This document shows, one piece after another, positions 16,996 to 24,605 of a stretch of DNA of 64,000 nucleotides. Each line of letters begins with the position of its first letter. Position 1 is the first letter of the stretch. A program made the translations under genes and the position numbers. The stretch is from assembly GCF_022698165.1 (NCBI RefSeq), contig NZ_JALDAY010000005.1:62001-126000 (forward strand), in the 5' to 3' direction. The notes under the pieces were generated by a model, which was not told where the DNA came from, ran no database searches, and worked only from the letters and a program-made list of their open reading frames with translations. This stretch comes from Streptomyces cylindrosporus (GTDB taxonomy: Bacteria > Actinomycetota > Actinomycetes > Streptomycetales > Streptomycetaceae).

Positions 16996-18535
16996 GGATC
17001 TCCTCGAAGGCGCCGTCCAGCGAGCCCTGTCGGGCGTCGAAGAGGCGGCCGCCGGTCAGGTCGGCGATGTGGGACAGCTCGCTGCGGCTGGAGTCGCCGA
17101 AGAGGATCGGGAAGACCGGGATCTCGCGCTGGTCCGTGCCGAGGGAGCGGTAGAAGGAGTCGAACTCCCCGGCCTTCGCGCCCTCGGTGTTCTCGCCGTC
17201 GGTCATCAGCACGATCGACGTGAACGTGTCGCGGTCGGTGCCGAGATGGTCGTACGCCTTCTCCAGCGAGGTGTAGATGGCGGTGCCGCCGTTCGCGGAC
17301 AGTGCCTTGGTGTCCTTGCGGATGGCCGCGAGGCCGGCTTGCGGATCGGCCGGGTCGACGATGTGCGCCCGGACGCTCTTCACGTGGGAGCCGAACGGCA
17401 TCAGCGTCACCTCCTCGCGGTCGCGGAAGTCGCCGGTGAGGTCGGTGAGGGCCGTCTTCAGGCGGTTCAGGCGGTCGCCCCGCATCGAGCCCGAGGTGTC
17501 CAGGACGTATACGGTCCGCGAGGGGCGGCGCAGCTCGTTCTCGTACGAGTCGAGCAGGCCGTCGGCGACCGAACTGCTGCCGGGGAAGGGGAGTTCGTGG
17601 CGGCGGGCCGTGTCGAGGCCGGCGGCGGGCCGGACGGTGGTGACGACCGGGCGGCGGTGGGTGCGCTCGGTGATCTCCCGCTGGATCTTCTCGGTGCGCA
17701 GGTCCTCGGTCAGCCGGCGGACGTCCTCGCGGGTCTGTGCGCTCGTCGACTTGAGGGAGGTGAGCGGGTAGTCGGCGGTGATCACGCCGTCCTTGGGGCG
17801 GATCACGGTCAGGCCGGGGATGCCCTTGAGGACGGACTCGTAGTTGAACAGGGCGTCGACGTCGCCGCGCCGCTCGTACGCCGTGGCCAGCCAGCCGGAC
17901 GAACCCGAGGTCAGCTGCTGGCCCTTGAAGAACTCCTTCAGCCGGGGCGTGGCCTTCAGGACGTTCGCGTCGGTCAGGGCGGACTGGGCGCCGGAGAGCG
18001 CCGAGGCAACCGAAACCAGGGTGGAGAAGCCGGAGTTGGAGCGTGCCGGGTCGGTCATGCCGTACGTCAGCCTGCCGTCCTGGACGGCCTTCTCGACCTG
18101 GGACCAGGTGACGTCCTCGGGCCGCCAGCCGAGCTTGCTCACCGTCGCCGGCTTGACGCCGATGGCGACCGGGCTCGACATGACGGGTGTCTCGGAGACC
18201 ACCTTGTCCGCCGCGGCGGAGTTCAGCCGGAGGTAGTCGTTCGAGGACAGCCACAGGGCGTCGTACTGGCCGTCGGTCTTCCCCTTCGCCAGCATGTTCA
18301 CGGCGTCCAGGGTGCCGATGTACGTCGGCCGGACCTTGATGCCGGTGTCCTTCTCGACCTGGGCGAGGACCGGGGCCATGTCGCTCAGCTCGCTGGAGGC
18401 GAGGACGCGCAGGGTGCCGGGCTTGGCGGGGCCGGGCACGCCCGGTGTGGAGATGTCGAGGCCGGGGTCCTTCTCCGCCGTGCAGGCGGTGAGCAGGCCG
18501 AGGGCCGTCAGGGAGACCAGCAGCGCGCGTCTCAT
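16982..18535 (-). CDS. solute-binding plus VWA domain lipoprotein
   Basis: 517 aa. The start at 18535 overlaps the TelA stop (ATGA) and opens a lipoprotein signal with lipobox LLTAC. Residues about 40-300 form a periplasmic-binding-like domain (TLRVLASSELSDM, YDALWLSSNDYL, SNSGFSTLVS). Residues about 340-510 form a VWA domain with a full MIDAS (VYVLDTSGSMRGD, VLMTDGENTEG). The protein should sit outside the membrane, where ligand capture could be passed to the VWA metal site. It is a rare combination next to TelA. Confidence 0.82.
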   Translation of the reverse strand: MRRALLVSLTALGLLTACTAEKDPGLDISTPGVPGPAKPGTLRVLASSELSDMAPVLAQVEKDTGIKVRPTYIGTLDAVNMLAKGKTDGQYDALWLSSNDYLRLNSAAADKVVSETPVMSSPVAIGVKPATVSKLGWRPEDVTWSQVEKAVQDGRLTYGMTDPARSNSGFSTLVSVASALSGAQSALTDANVLKATPRLKEFFKGQQLTSGSSGWLATAYERRGDVDALFNYESVLKGIPGLTVIRPKDGVITADYPLTSLKSTSAQTREDVRRLTEDLRTEKIQREITERTHRRPVVTTVRPAAGLDTARRHELPFPGSSSVADGLLDSYENELRRPSRTVYVLDTSGSMRGDRLNRLKTALTDLTGDFRDREEVTLMPFGSHVKSVRAHIVDPADPQAGLAAIRKDTKALSANGGTAIYTSLEKAYDHLGTDRDTFTSIVLMTDGENTEGAKAGEFDSFYRSLGTDQREIPVFPILFGDSSRSELSHIADLTGGRLFDARQGSLDGAFEEIRGYQ

Positions 18536-19743
18536 CCGAGGCCCCCTTCCAGGGCGCCCCGGGAGCGGCTGCGCTCCAAGTAGGCGCTCGCGGACTGGAG
18601 TTCGACCGTGAGGGACTCGACGGTGGACGCCATCGCCTCGGTCGCCTGCACCTTGTACGTGTCGATCGCGTCCAGAGTCCGGTAGATCTGCTGGAACGCG
18701 GAACGCAGGGTCTCGGCCCCCACGGCCGGGTCCGCGGCGATCCGCTGGATCTCCCCGCTCTGCGTGGCGAGCATCTCGGCGTTGCCCCGGATAAGGTCCT
18801 CGGTCGTCCCGCGCAGGGCGTTGACCTGCTCGACGACCTTCTTCTGGTTGTCGAGGGCGGAGGCCAGCATCACGGAGATCCGCAGGGCGGACACGGTCGT
18901 CGTGGCGGCCCGGTCTACGCCCTTGATCAGCTCGTCGTTGTTGCGGCGTACGACGTCCATGGCGAGGTAGCCCTGGGCGCACACCGCGAGCTGGGTGAGC
19001 AGGTCCTGGTGCTTCTGCCGGACCGGGAAGAGCACGTCGGCGCGGAGCGAGTCGGCCGCCTGGGGGTCCGGGACCCCGGCGATGTGCTGCTCGACGGCCG
19101 CGTCCAGCGCCTCCGTCAGCACCACATACTCCTGCAGCTTCCCCATGGTCTCCCACAGGCGCACCCGCTCGGTCTGCAACGCGGCGTTGTCGCGCCGCAG
19201 TTCGTCCTGCCCGCCGCGCAGCGAGCCCACGATCTTGTTCAACGTGCCCTGCGCGGAGGCGTACTTGGCGACGTGGTCGCGCAGCTTGTTCCCGCCGGGC
19301 AGCCGGGACAGGAACTTCCGCCCCTTGTTCGCGGGCAGGTCACGCGGGTCCAGGTCCTCGACCACGCGCCGGAGTTCGACGAGCGAGCCCGCGACCTTCG
19401 ACTGCGCGTCCCCACCCTTGGTGGGCAGCGAGTTGACGGTCCGCTCCAGCATCCGGTTGGACTGCGCGGCCGCGGTACGCATCTCGCCCGCGCCGAGGCC
19501 GGTGATCTCGCCGACCTTGCCCGCGAACTCGGGTGAGCGGGCGTCCAGGGCGGCGAGATCGGCGACGTACGCCGAGGCCTTCCGCGCCATGTCGCCGCGG
19601 ACGCTGTCGTCGACCGGGACGAGCCCGCCGGCCTTCTCGCGCGGCACGGGCGCGACCGCCTCGGGCGGGGTGAGCGTGAAGACGTCGTCCCCGCTGAGGG
19701 TGTTCTGGTGACTGTTCTGACTGGTGTTGAAGCTGCTGGTCAT
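18532..19743 (-). CDS. telA: TelA-family toxic anion resistance protein
   Basis: 403 aa; ATG at 19743 after a GGGGGGATCC ribosome-binding stretch. A disordered Asn/Ser-rich start is followed by long amphipathic helices typical of TelA/KlaA (SRLPGGNKLRDHVAKY, DELRRDNAALQTERVRLW, MDVVRRNNDELIKGVDRA, QQIYRTLDAIDTYK). The protein is cytoplasmic and helical throughout. TelA proteins are tied to tellurite and other envelope stresses, mechanism unknown. Gene order binding protein, TelA, VWA lipoprotein and coiled-coil membrane protein suggests one operon. Confidence 0.9.
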   Translation of the reverse strand: MTSSFNTSQNSHQNTLSGDDVFTLTPPEAVAPVPREKAGGLVPVDDSVRGDMARKASAYVADLAALDARSPEFAGKVGEITGLGAGEMRTAAAQSNRMLERTVNSLPTKGGDAQSKVAGSLVELRRVVEDLDPRDLPANKGRKFLSRLPGGNKLRDHVAKYASAQGTLNKIVGSLRGGQDELRRDNAALQTERVRLWETMGKLQEYVVLTEALDAAVEQHIAGVPDPQAADSLRADVLFPVRQKHQDLLTQLAVCAQGYLAMDVVRRNNDELIKGVDRAATTTVSALRISVMLASALDNQKKVVEQVNALRGTTEDLIRGNAEMLATQSGEIQRIAADPAVGAETLRSAFQQIYRTLDAIDTYKVQATEAMASTVESLTVELQSASAYLERSRSRGALEGGLG

Positions 19744-19759
19744 GATGGATCCCCCCGTT

Positions 19760-20854
19760 TCAGCCGCGCGCCCGGCGCGCCATCTCGTGCAGCACCGCGG
19801 AGGTGGGCACGGGCGCCTGCCGGACACCGGTCAGTTCCTGCTTGAGATAGGTGGTGTCCGAGGCGAACTCGGACGCGGCCCCCTGCGGCCGGAACCCGTG
19901 GCGCACCGCGAGCCTGCGCAACTGCGGGTCGGTGGACAGGAGTTCGGCGAGCGCCTTGCCGTTCTCGGTCAGCGGTACGACGGTGTGGTCGCTGTTGACC
20001 GTGGTGTCGGGGTACAGCACCACCAGGTCGTCGGGCTTCTGCCCGCCCGTCAGCAGCGAGGCGACCTGGGACTCGTAGACCCAGACCAGCGGATTGCCGG
20101 CCCCGCTGACGAAGTCCCGGAAGACCGCGTCCGAACTGGACTGCTGGGCGCCCTGGACGCTGACGAGCTTCTTCAACAGCGGCTCGGTGCGGTCGAGTTC
20201 GGCCTTGTCCGCGACCACCTTGCCGCCGTTCGCCACATAGGAGGCGGCGGCGAGATACAGGGCGCCGGAGTTGGAGGACTCGGGGTCGGTGCTGGAGATG
20301 AACAGCGTCCCGCCCAACTCCCCGTACTTTCCGGCCCCCTTGAGCTGCTGCCAGGTGCGGTCGTGCTCGGCGGCGTCCACGTACGCGGTCATCTTCAGGA
20401 CGCCGCGGTGCTCGGTGTCGAGCGTGGCGAGGCCGTTCGCCGCGAGCACCTGGGCGGCGCTGCGGTGGGCCACCACGACGAGCGGCGAGTAGAAGGGCCG
20501 CGGGAGGGTGCCGTGCACCTTGTAGCGGGAGGCCAGTTCGACGGCCGGGGCCTGGCTGGAAGGGAACGCGAGGTCGTACCCCTTGAGGTCGAGCCCCTCC
20601 ATCGCCCAGGACCCGGAGGTCTCGGCCTTCACGGTGAAGCCCTTGGCGGCGAGGGCCTTCACCACAGCCGGATCCGAGAAGTACTCGGCCTTCTCCGACC
20701 CGATCACCATACGCACGGTCTTCGTTGCCGTGCCCTTGTCGTCCGTTTCCCGGCCCGCGAAGACGGCGGCCACCACGCCGCCCATCAACAGAACCGCGAG
20801 GACGATCCCTGCGATACGTCTCACGCGGTGGAGAGTGCTCGCGGAACCCAACAT
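19760..20854 (-). CDS. membrane-anchored substrate-binding protein
   Basis: 364 aa from ATG 20854. A basic N-terminus precedes one membrane helix (IAGIVLAVLLMGGVVAAVF), then a PstS/ModA-like binding domain follows: MVIGSEKAEYF, YDLAFPSSQAPAVEL, SSTDPESSNSGALYLAA and LVWVYESQVASLLTG. No permease or ATPase is adjacent, so it is more likely a sensor than a transporter part. It is the first gene of the TelA operon (16-base gap to telA) and shares its binding-domain type with the VWA lipoprotein two genes on. Confidence 0.75.
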   Translation of the reverse strand: MLGSASTLHRVRRIAGIVLAVLLMGGVVAAVFAGRETDDKGTATKTVRMVIGSEKAEYFSDPAVVKALAAKGFTVKAETSGSWAMEGLDLKGYDLAFPSSQAPAVELASRYKVHGTLPRPFYSPLVVVAHRSAAQVLAANGLATLDTEHRGVLKMTAYVDAAEHDRTWQQLKGAGKYGELGGTLFISSTDPESSNSGALYLAAASYVANGGKVVADKAELDRTEPLLKKLVSVQGAQQSSSDAVFRDFVSGAGNPLVWVYESQVASLLTGGQKPDDLVVLYPDTTVNSDHTVVPLTENGKALAELLSTDPQLRRLAVRHGFRPQGAASEFASDTTYLKQELTGVRQAPVPTSAVLHEMARRARG

Positions 20855-20907
20855 TCCCTGGCGGAAGGGATGAACGGACGGTGTCCAGCCAGCCCCGGCA
20901 CTGCAAC

Positions 20908-20970
20908 GCCGCCAAAGGGGCGCGGGGAACTGCGCGACAAGCCACAACGAACCCGCACCCGCCGACAGAC
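20908..20970. repeat. Streptomyces-type intergenic repeat fragment
   Basis: The stretch beginning AAAGGGGCGCGGGGAACTGC and continuing through GCGCGACAAGCCACAACG resembles a repeat I recall as common in Streptomyces intergenic regions. Here it is a single copy between the SBP start and the next gene's terminator. The identification rests on memory only. Confidence 0.45.
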
Positions 20971-21024
20971 AAGAACCCCCACGGCGATTAGGCACCGCCA
21001 CTCAAGCCAACGCAGTGCGTGGCG

Positions 21025-21062
21025 CCCGGTCCGCGCGTCGCTGCGGGTGCACGCGGACCGGG
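21025..21062 (-). terminator. hairpin after the SCO4983-like gene
   Basis: CCCGGTCCGCG (21025-21035) is perfectly complementary to CGCGGACCGGG (21052-21062): an 11-pair stem with a 16-base loop, 27 bases past the stop of the minus-strand gene. No T tract follows. Confidence 0.6.
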
Positions 21063-21088
21063 GCCGTCGGAGGAGCCCCGGCGAGGGC

Positions 21089-21505
21089 TCAGCGGGACGC
21101 GAGTTCGCGCGGCTCCAGTGCCGCCGCGTGCACGTCCATCTGCTCGGCGGCGAGGATCGCCACCGCCGTGTCCGCCCGGGACGCCGCCACCACCAGGGCG
21201 CGGCCGGCCAGGGCGTGGGCCCGCTCGTGCAGGGCCAGGGGGTCGTCGTCGGCCGGCACCACGGACATGCGGACCGGCGTCGTACCACCGCGAAGGCGTG
21301 ACACCTGCTCGGCGAGCCGCTCGGCCGCGGTGTCCAGATCCGCCGCCGGGGCCAGCGCCCGCAGCTCGTCGGTCACCGCGAGCAGCGCCGCGAGATGCCC
21401 CGCGAGCTGGATGTCCAGCTCCTCCTCGCGCGACCGGTGGGGGAAGTCGGAGGTGGTGCCGGCCATCGTGCTGTGGACCGACTTGGTGCGGATCGGTTCG
21501 TACAT
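21089..21505 (-). CDS. small conserved helical protein (SCO4983-like)
   Basis: 138 aa with an AGGAGG ribosome binding site 9 bases before the ATG. Composition is Ala-rich and helical (QLAGHLAALLAVTDELRAL, LHERAHALAGRALVV, DTAVAILAAEQMD). From memory it resembles the SCO4983 family of streptomycetes, which has no assigned function. It is monocistronic and ends in its own hairpin. Probably cytoplasmic: no signal peptide or membrane helix. Confidence 0.7.
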   Translation of the reverse strand: MYEPIRTKSVHSTMAGTTSDFPHRSREEELDIQLAGHLAALLAVTDELRALAPAADLDTAAERLAEQVSRLRGGTTPVRMSVVPADDDPLALHERAHALAGRALVVAASRADTAVAILAAEQMDVHAAALEPRELASR

Positions 21506-21581
21506 GGGATGGCCTCCTGAGCTATCAGGAAACCATCCTAGCTTAGATTCCGTCTAAAGTTGAGCGAATCAAAAAGATCTA

Positions 21582-21608
21582 CAGCCGCGGTGAATGATCT
21601 ACGGCTGG
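21582..21608 (-). terminator. weak hairpin at the aminotransferase 3' end
   Basis: CAGCCG and CGGCTG flank a 14-base loop that contains the aminotransferase stop codon; an A-rich plus-strand tract (T-rich on the transcript) lies just beyond. Possible terminator only. Confidence 0.3.
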
Positions 21609-22810
21609 CTGTATCCGTCCAGGAAGTTCCCGATCCGGGTGACCGCGTCCCGCAGGTCGCCAACCGTCGGCAGGGTCACGACACGGAAGTGGTCGGGCTC
21701 GGGCCAGTTGAACCCGGTCCCCTGCACCACCATGATCTTCTCGCGGCGCAGCAGGTCCAGGACCATCCGCCGGTCGTCCTTGATCTTGAACACCTGAGGG
21801 TCGAGCCGCGGGAAGAGATACAGCGCGCCCTTGGGCTTCACGCAGGTCACGCCCGGGATCTGGGTGAGCAGCTCGTACGCGACGTCCCGCTGCTCCTTCA
21901 GTCGCCCGCCCGGCAGCACCAGGTCGTTGATGGTCTGCCGTCCGCTCAGCGCGGCGACCACCCCGTGCTGTCCCGGCATGTTCGCGCACAGCCGCATGTT
22001 GGCCAGGATCGTCAGACCCTCGATGTAGGAGTCCGCGTGCGCCCGCGGCCCGGAGATCGACATCCACCCCACCCGGTAGCCGGCCACCCGGTACGCCTTC
22101 GACATGCCGTTGAAGGTGAGGGTCAGCAGGTCCGGGGCGACGGCGGCGGTCGGCGTGTGCGTGGCGCCGTCGTACAGGATCTTGTCGTAGATCTCGTCGG
22201 AGCAGACCAGCAGGTTGTGCCGCCGGGCGATGTCCGTGAGTCCCTTGATCATCGCCTCGTCGTACACCGCCCCCGTCGGGTTGTTGGGGTTGATGATGAC
22301 GATGGCCTTGGTGCGGTCGGTGACCTTGCGCTCGACGTCGGCGAGGTCGGGCATCCAGTCGGACTGCTCGTCGCAGCGGTAGTGCACGGCCGTGCCGCCG
22401 GAGAGCGAGACGGCGGCGGTCCACAGCGGGTAGTCGGGCGACGGTACGAGGACCTCGTCGCCGTCGTCGAGCAGGCCCTGCATGGCCATCACGATCAGCT
22501 CGGAGACGCCGTTGCCGACGAAGACGTGCTCGACGTCCGTCTCGATGCCGAGGGTCTGGTTGTGCATGACGACCGCGCGGCGGGCCGCGAGGAGCCCCTT
22601 CGCGTCGCCGTACCCGTGGGCGCTCGACACGTTGCGGAGGATGTCCTCCAGGATCTCGGGCGGGCACTCGAAGCCGAACGCCGCCGGGTTGCCGGTGTTC
22701 AGCTTGAGAATCCGATGCCCGGCCGCCTCGAGCCGCATCGCCTCCTCGAGCACCGGGCCCCGGATCTCGTAACAGACGTTGGCGAGCTTGGTCGACTGGA
22801 TCACCTGCAT
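21599..22810 (-). CDS. alanine-type aminotransferase (class I, AlaA/AlaT group)
   Basis: 403 aa from ATG 22810 (MQVIQSTKL). This PLP enzyme shows the fold I signatures: NPNNPTGAVYDE, the Schiff-base lysine in FNGMSKAYRVAGYRVGW, and the phosphate-binding Arg of that motif. The N-terminal YEIRGPVLEEAMRLE and KGALYLFPRLD are typical of AlaA/AlaT, which convert glutamate plus pyruvate to 2-oxoglutarate plus alanine. The in-frame extension to 22915 lacks conserved features and was not used. It stands alone and divergent from a membrane protein gene. Confidence 0.88.
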   Translation of the reverse strand: MQVIQSTKLANVCYEIRGPVLEEAMRLEAAGHRILKLNTGNPAAFGFECPPEILEDILRNVSSAHGYGDAKGLLAARRAVVMHNQTLGIETDVEHVFVGNGVSELIVMAMQGLLDDGDEVLVPSPDYPLWTAAVSLSGGTAVHYRCDEQSDWMPDLADVERKVTDRTKAIVIINPNNPTGAVYDEAMIKGLTDIARRHNLLVCSDEIYDKILYDGATHTPTAAVAPDLLTLTFNGMSKAYRVAGYRVGWMSISGPRAHADSYIEGLTILANMRLCANMPGQHGVVAALSGRQTINDLVLPGGRLKEQRDVAYELLTQIPGVTCVKPKGALYLFPRLDPQVFKIKDDRRMVLDLLRREKIMVVQGTGFNWPEPDHFRVVTLPTVGDLRDAVTRIGNFLDGYSQP

Positions 22811-22936
22811 GTCTGGGAGCTTACGGCCCGGTAACGCTTCCCGGACCGTGTTTTCCACCACGCGAGACGCGATGGTTTGACCTGTTATCGCCGGTAGCTG
22901 TCCCAGCCGCCCCACCCGTCCCTACAATGCGCGGCC

Positions 22937-23632
22937 ATGCCGGGACGAGCTGACGACGAGAACGGCGGCGACCGTCAAGGCCCGCCGAACGTGTACCACC
23001 CGCGAGTGGGGACGGCCCCCGCCTATGACGCGTACGCGGATCCGGCGGCGGCGCACGGGTGGGAGGACAACGCGTACGACGCGACGGCGGAGCTGCCGGC
23101 GGTGACCGAAGGGGAGCTGCGCGCCTCTGCGGCCGACGGGCGTACGGCTCCGGGCGGACGCCCCGCTGTCGGCGGCCGGGGCCGGCGCCGGCGCGCCGCC
23201 CGGCGCTCGCGGCGGCCGTTGGTGGTCGCCGGTGCGGTGGGCGCGGTCTCGCTGGCCGCGGTGATCGCCGGACTGTCGCTGTCCGGATCGTCGACGCCGG
23301 ACGGGGCGGAGGGCAGGGAGGGACGGCCGGGACCGTCGGCCACGGCCACCGATTCCGGGGCGCCCGGAGACACGGCGGGCGCGCCGGCGAACCCTTCGGA
23401 CGGGACCCCGGGGCGGAACTCGTCGGACACGGGCGCGTCTTCGGATACGACGGCCACGACCCCCGGCGCCACGTCGAGCCCGTCCGCGCTCCGGGGCTCC
23501 ACGAGCGCATCACCGCCCGCGTCCGTCACGACGACCACCGCCCCGACCGCGAGCCCGTCCGCGTCGGACGGTTCGGACGGTTCGGGCGGGCACCCCGGCC
23601 GGGGACAGGGCCGGACCAAGCGGCCCAAGTGA
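22937..23632 (+). CDS. single-pass membrane protein with Ser/Thr-rich exterior
   Basis: 231 aa. An acidic N-terminal region of about 65 residues and an Arg cluster (GRRRRAARRSRRP) precede one membrane helix (VVAGAVGAVSLAAVIAG). The outer 130 residues are low-complexity Ser, Thr, Pro, Gly and Asp, ending in a basic tail. The layout suggests a spacer through the cell wall or an O-glycosylated stalk. No domain recognised; function unknown. Confidence 0.6.
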   Translation: MPGRADDENGGDRQGPPNVYHPRVGTAPAYDAYADPAAAHGWEDNAYDATAELPAVTEGELRASAADGRTAPGGRPAVGGRGRRRRAARRSRRPLVVAGAVGAVSLAAVIAGLSLSGSSTPDGAEGREGRPGPSATATDSGAPGDTAGAPANPSDGTPGRNSSDTGASSDTTATTPGATSSPSALRGSTSASPPASVTTTTAPTASPSASDGSDGSGGHPGRGQGRTKRPK

Positions 23633-23703
23633 GCCCCGGGCGGCCGGAAACAACTCCTTGCTCAACCACCCCTCTCCCCTCACAATGCACATGTCAAAAA
23701 AGT

Positions 23704-23730
23704 GGGCGGCCGGAAGATCTCCGGTCGCCC
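23704..23730 (+). promoter_or_regulatory. leader hairpin upstream of secreted protease
   Basis: GGGCGGCCGGA (23704-23714) and TCCGGTCGCCC (23720-23730) form an 11-pair stem with one G-U and a 5-base loop, ending 23 bases before the protease ATG. It could be a terminator for the upstream gene or an attenuator/stabiliser of the protease leader. Confidence 0.5.
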
Positions 23731-23753
23731 AACTCGCAAGAGGGGACCCCCAC

Positions 23754-24596
23754 ATGAAGAAGCCTCTCGGCGCCGTCGTCACCGCCCTGGTACTCGCCGG
23801 GGCCGGCGCGGCACCAGCGGTCGCGGCGCCCGTACAGGACACCACGGCCGCACCGGCGATCCAGGCCGTCAACTTCGCCGGCACCGTCTCGCTCAGCAAC
23901 TGCTCCGGCTCGGTCATCCGCTTCCCCAACTCCGCCGACACCGACCCGGCGCTGGTCATGACCAACGGCCACTGCCTGGAGACCGGCTTCCCGGAGCCCG
24001 GCGAGGTCATCACCGGCCAGTCCTCCAGCCGTACCTTCGGCCTGCTCAACGCCTCCGCCACCCGGGTCGCCACGCTCCGGGCCAACCAGGTCGTCTACTC
24101 GACCATGACCGACACGGACGTCACCATCTACCGGCTGACGACCACGTACTCCGCCATCAAGAGCTCCTACGGCATCAGCCCGCTCACCGTGCAGGACACC
24201 CATCCGACCGCCGGCACCGCGATCACCGTCGTCTCCGGCTACTGGAAGCGCACCTACGCCTGCAACATCGACGGCTTCGTCTACCGCCTCAAGGAGGGCG
24301 ACTGGACCTGGAAGGACTCGGTCCGCTACACCTCCGCCTGCCAGACCATCGGCGGCACCTCGGGCTCGCCCGTGATCGACAACGCCACCGGCAAGGTCGT
24401 CGCCGTCAACAACACCGGCAACGAGGACGGCGAGCGCTGCACCGAGAACAACCCCTGCGAGGTCGACGAGAACGGCAACGTCACCGTCCGCGAGGGCATC
24501 AACTACGCCGAGGAGACCTACAACATCCCGGCCTGCTTCACCACCGGCAACGTCCTGAACCTCAACGCGAGCGGCTGCACCCTGCCCAAGCCGTAG
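23754..24596 (+). CDS. secreted trypsin-like serine protease (S1 family)
   Basis: 280 aa from the ATG that begins a clear signal peptide (MKKPLGAVVTALVLAGAG, cleavage near AVAAP). The catalytic triad is readable: His in VMTNGHCLE, Asp in DTDVTIYRL, Ser in TIGGTSGSPVID. Cysteines at SACQT and near the end probably form disulphides. There is no long pro-region as in SGPA/SGPB, so it belongs with the short S1 trypsin-like endopeptidases. Specificity unknown. It is alone, with a leader hairpin and a convergent neighbour 9 bases downstream. Confidence 0.88.
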   Translation: MKKPLGAVVTALVLAGAGAAPAVAAPVQDTTAAPAIQAVNFAGTVSLSNCSGSVIRFPNSADTDPALVMTNGHCLETGFPEPGEVITGQSSSRTFGLLNASATRVATLRANQVVYSTMTDTDVTIYRLTTTYSAIKSSYGISPLTVQDTHPTAGTAITVVSGYWKRTYACNIDGFVYRLKEGDWTWKDSVRYTSACQTIGGTSGSPVIDNATGKVVAVNNTGNEDGERCTENNPCEVDENGNVTVREGINYAEETYNIPACFTTGNVLNLNASGCTLPKP

Positions 24597-24605
24597 AGCC
24601 GTAGT

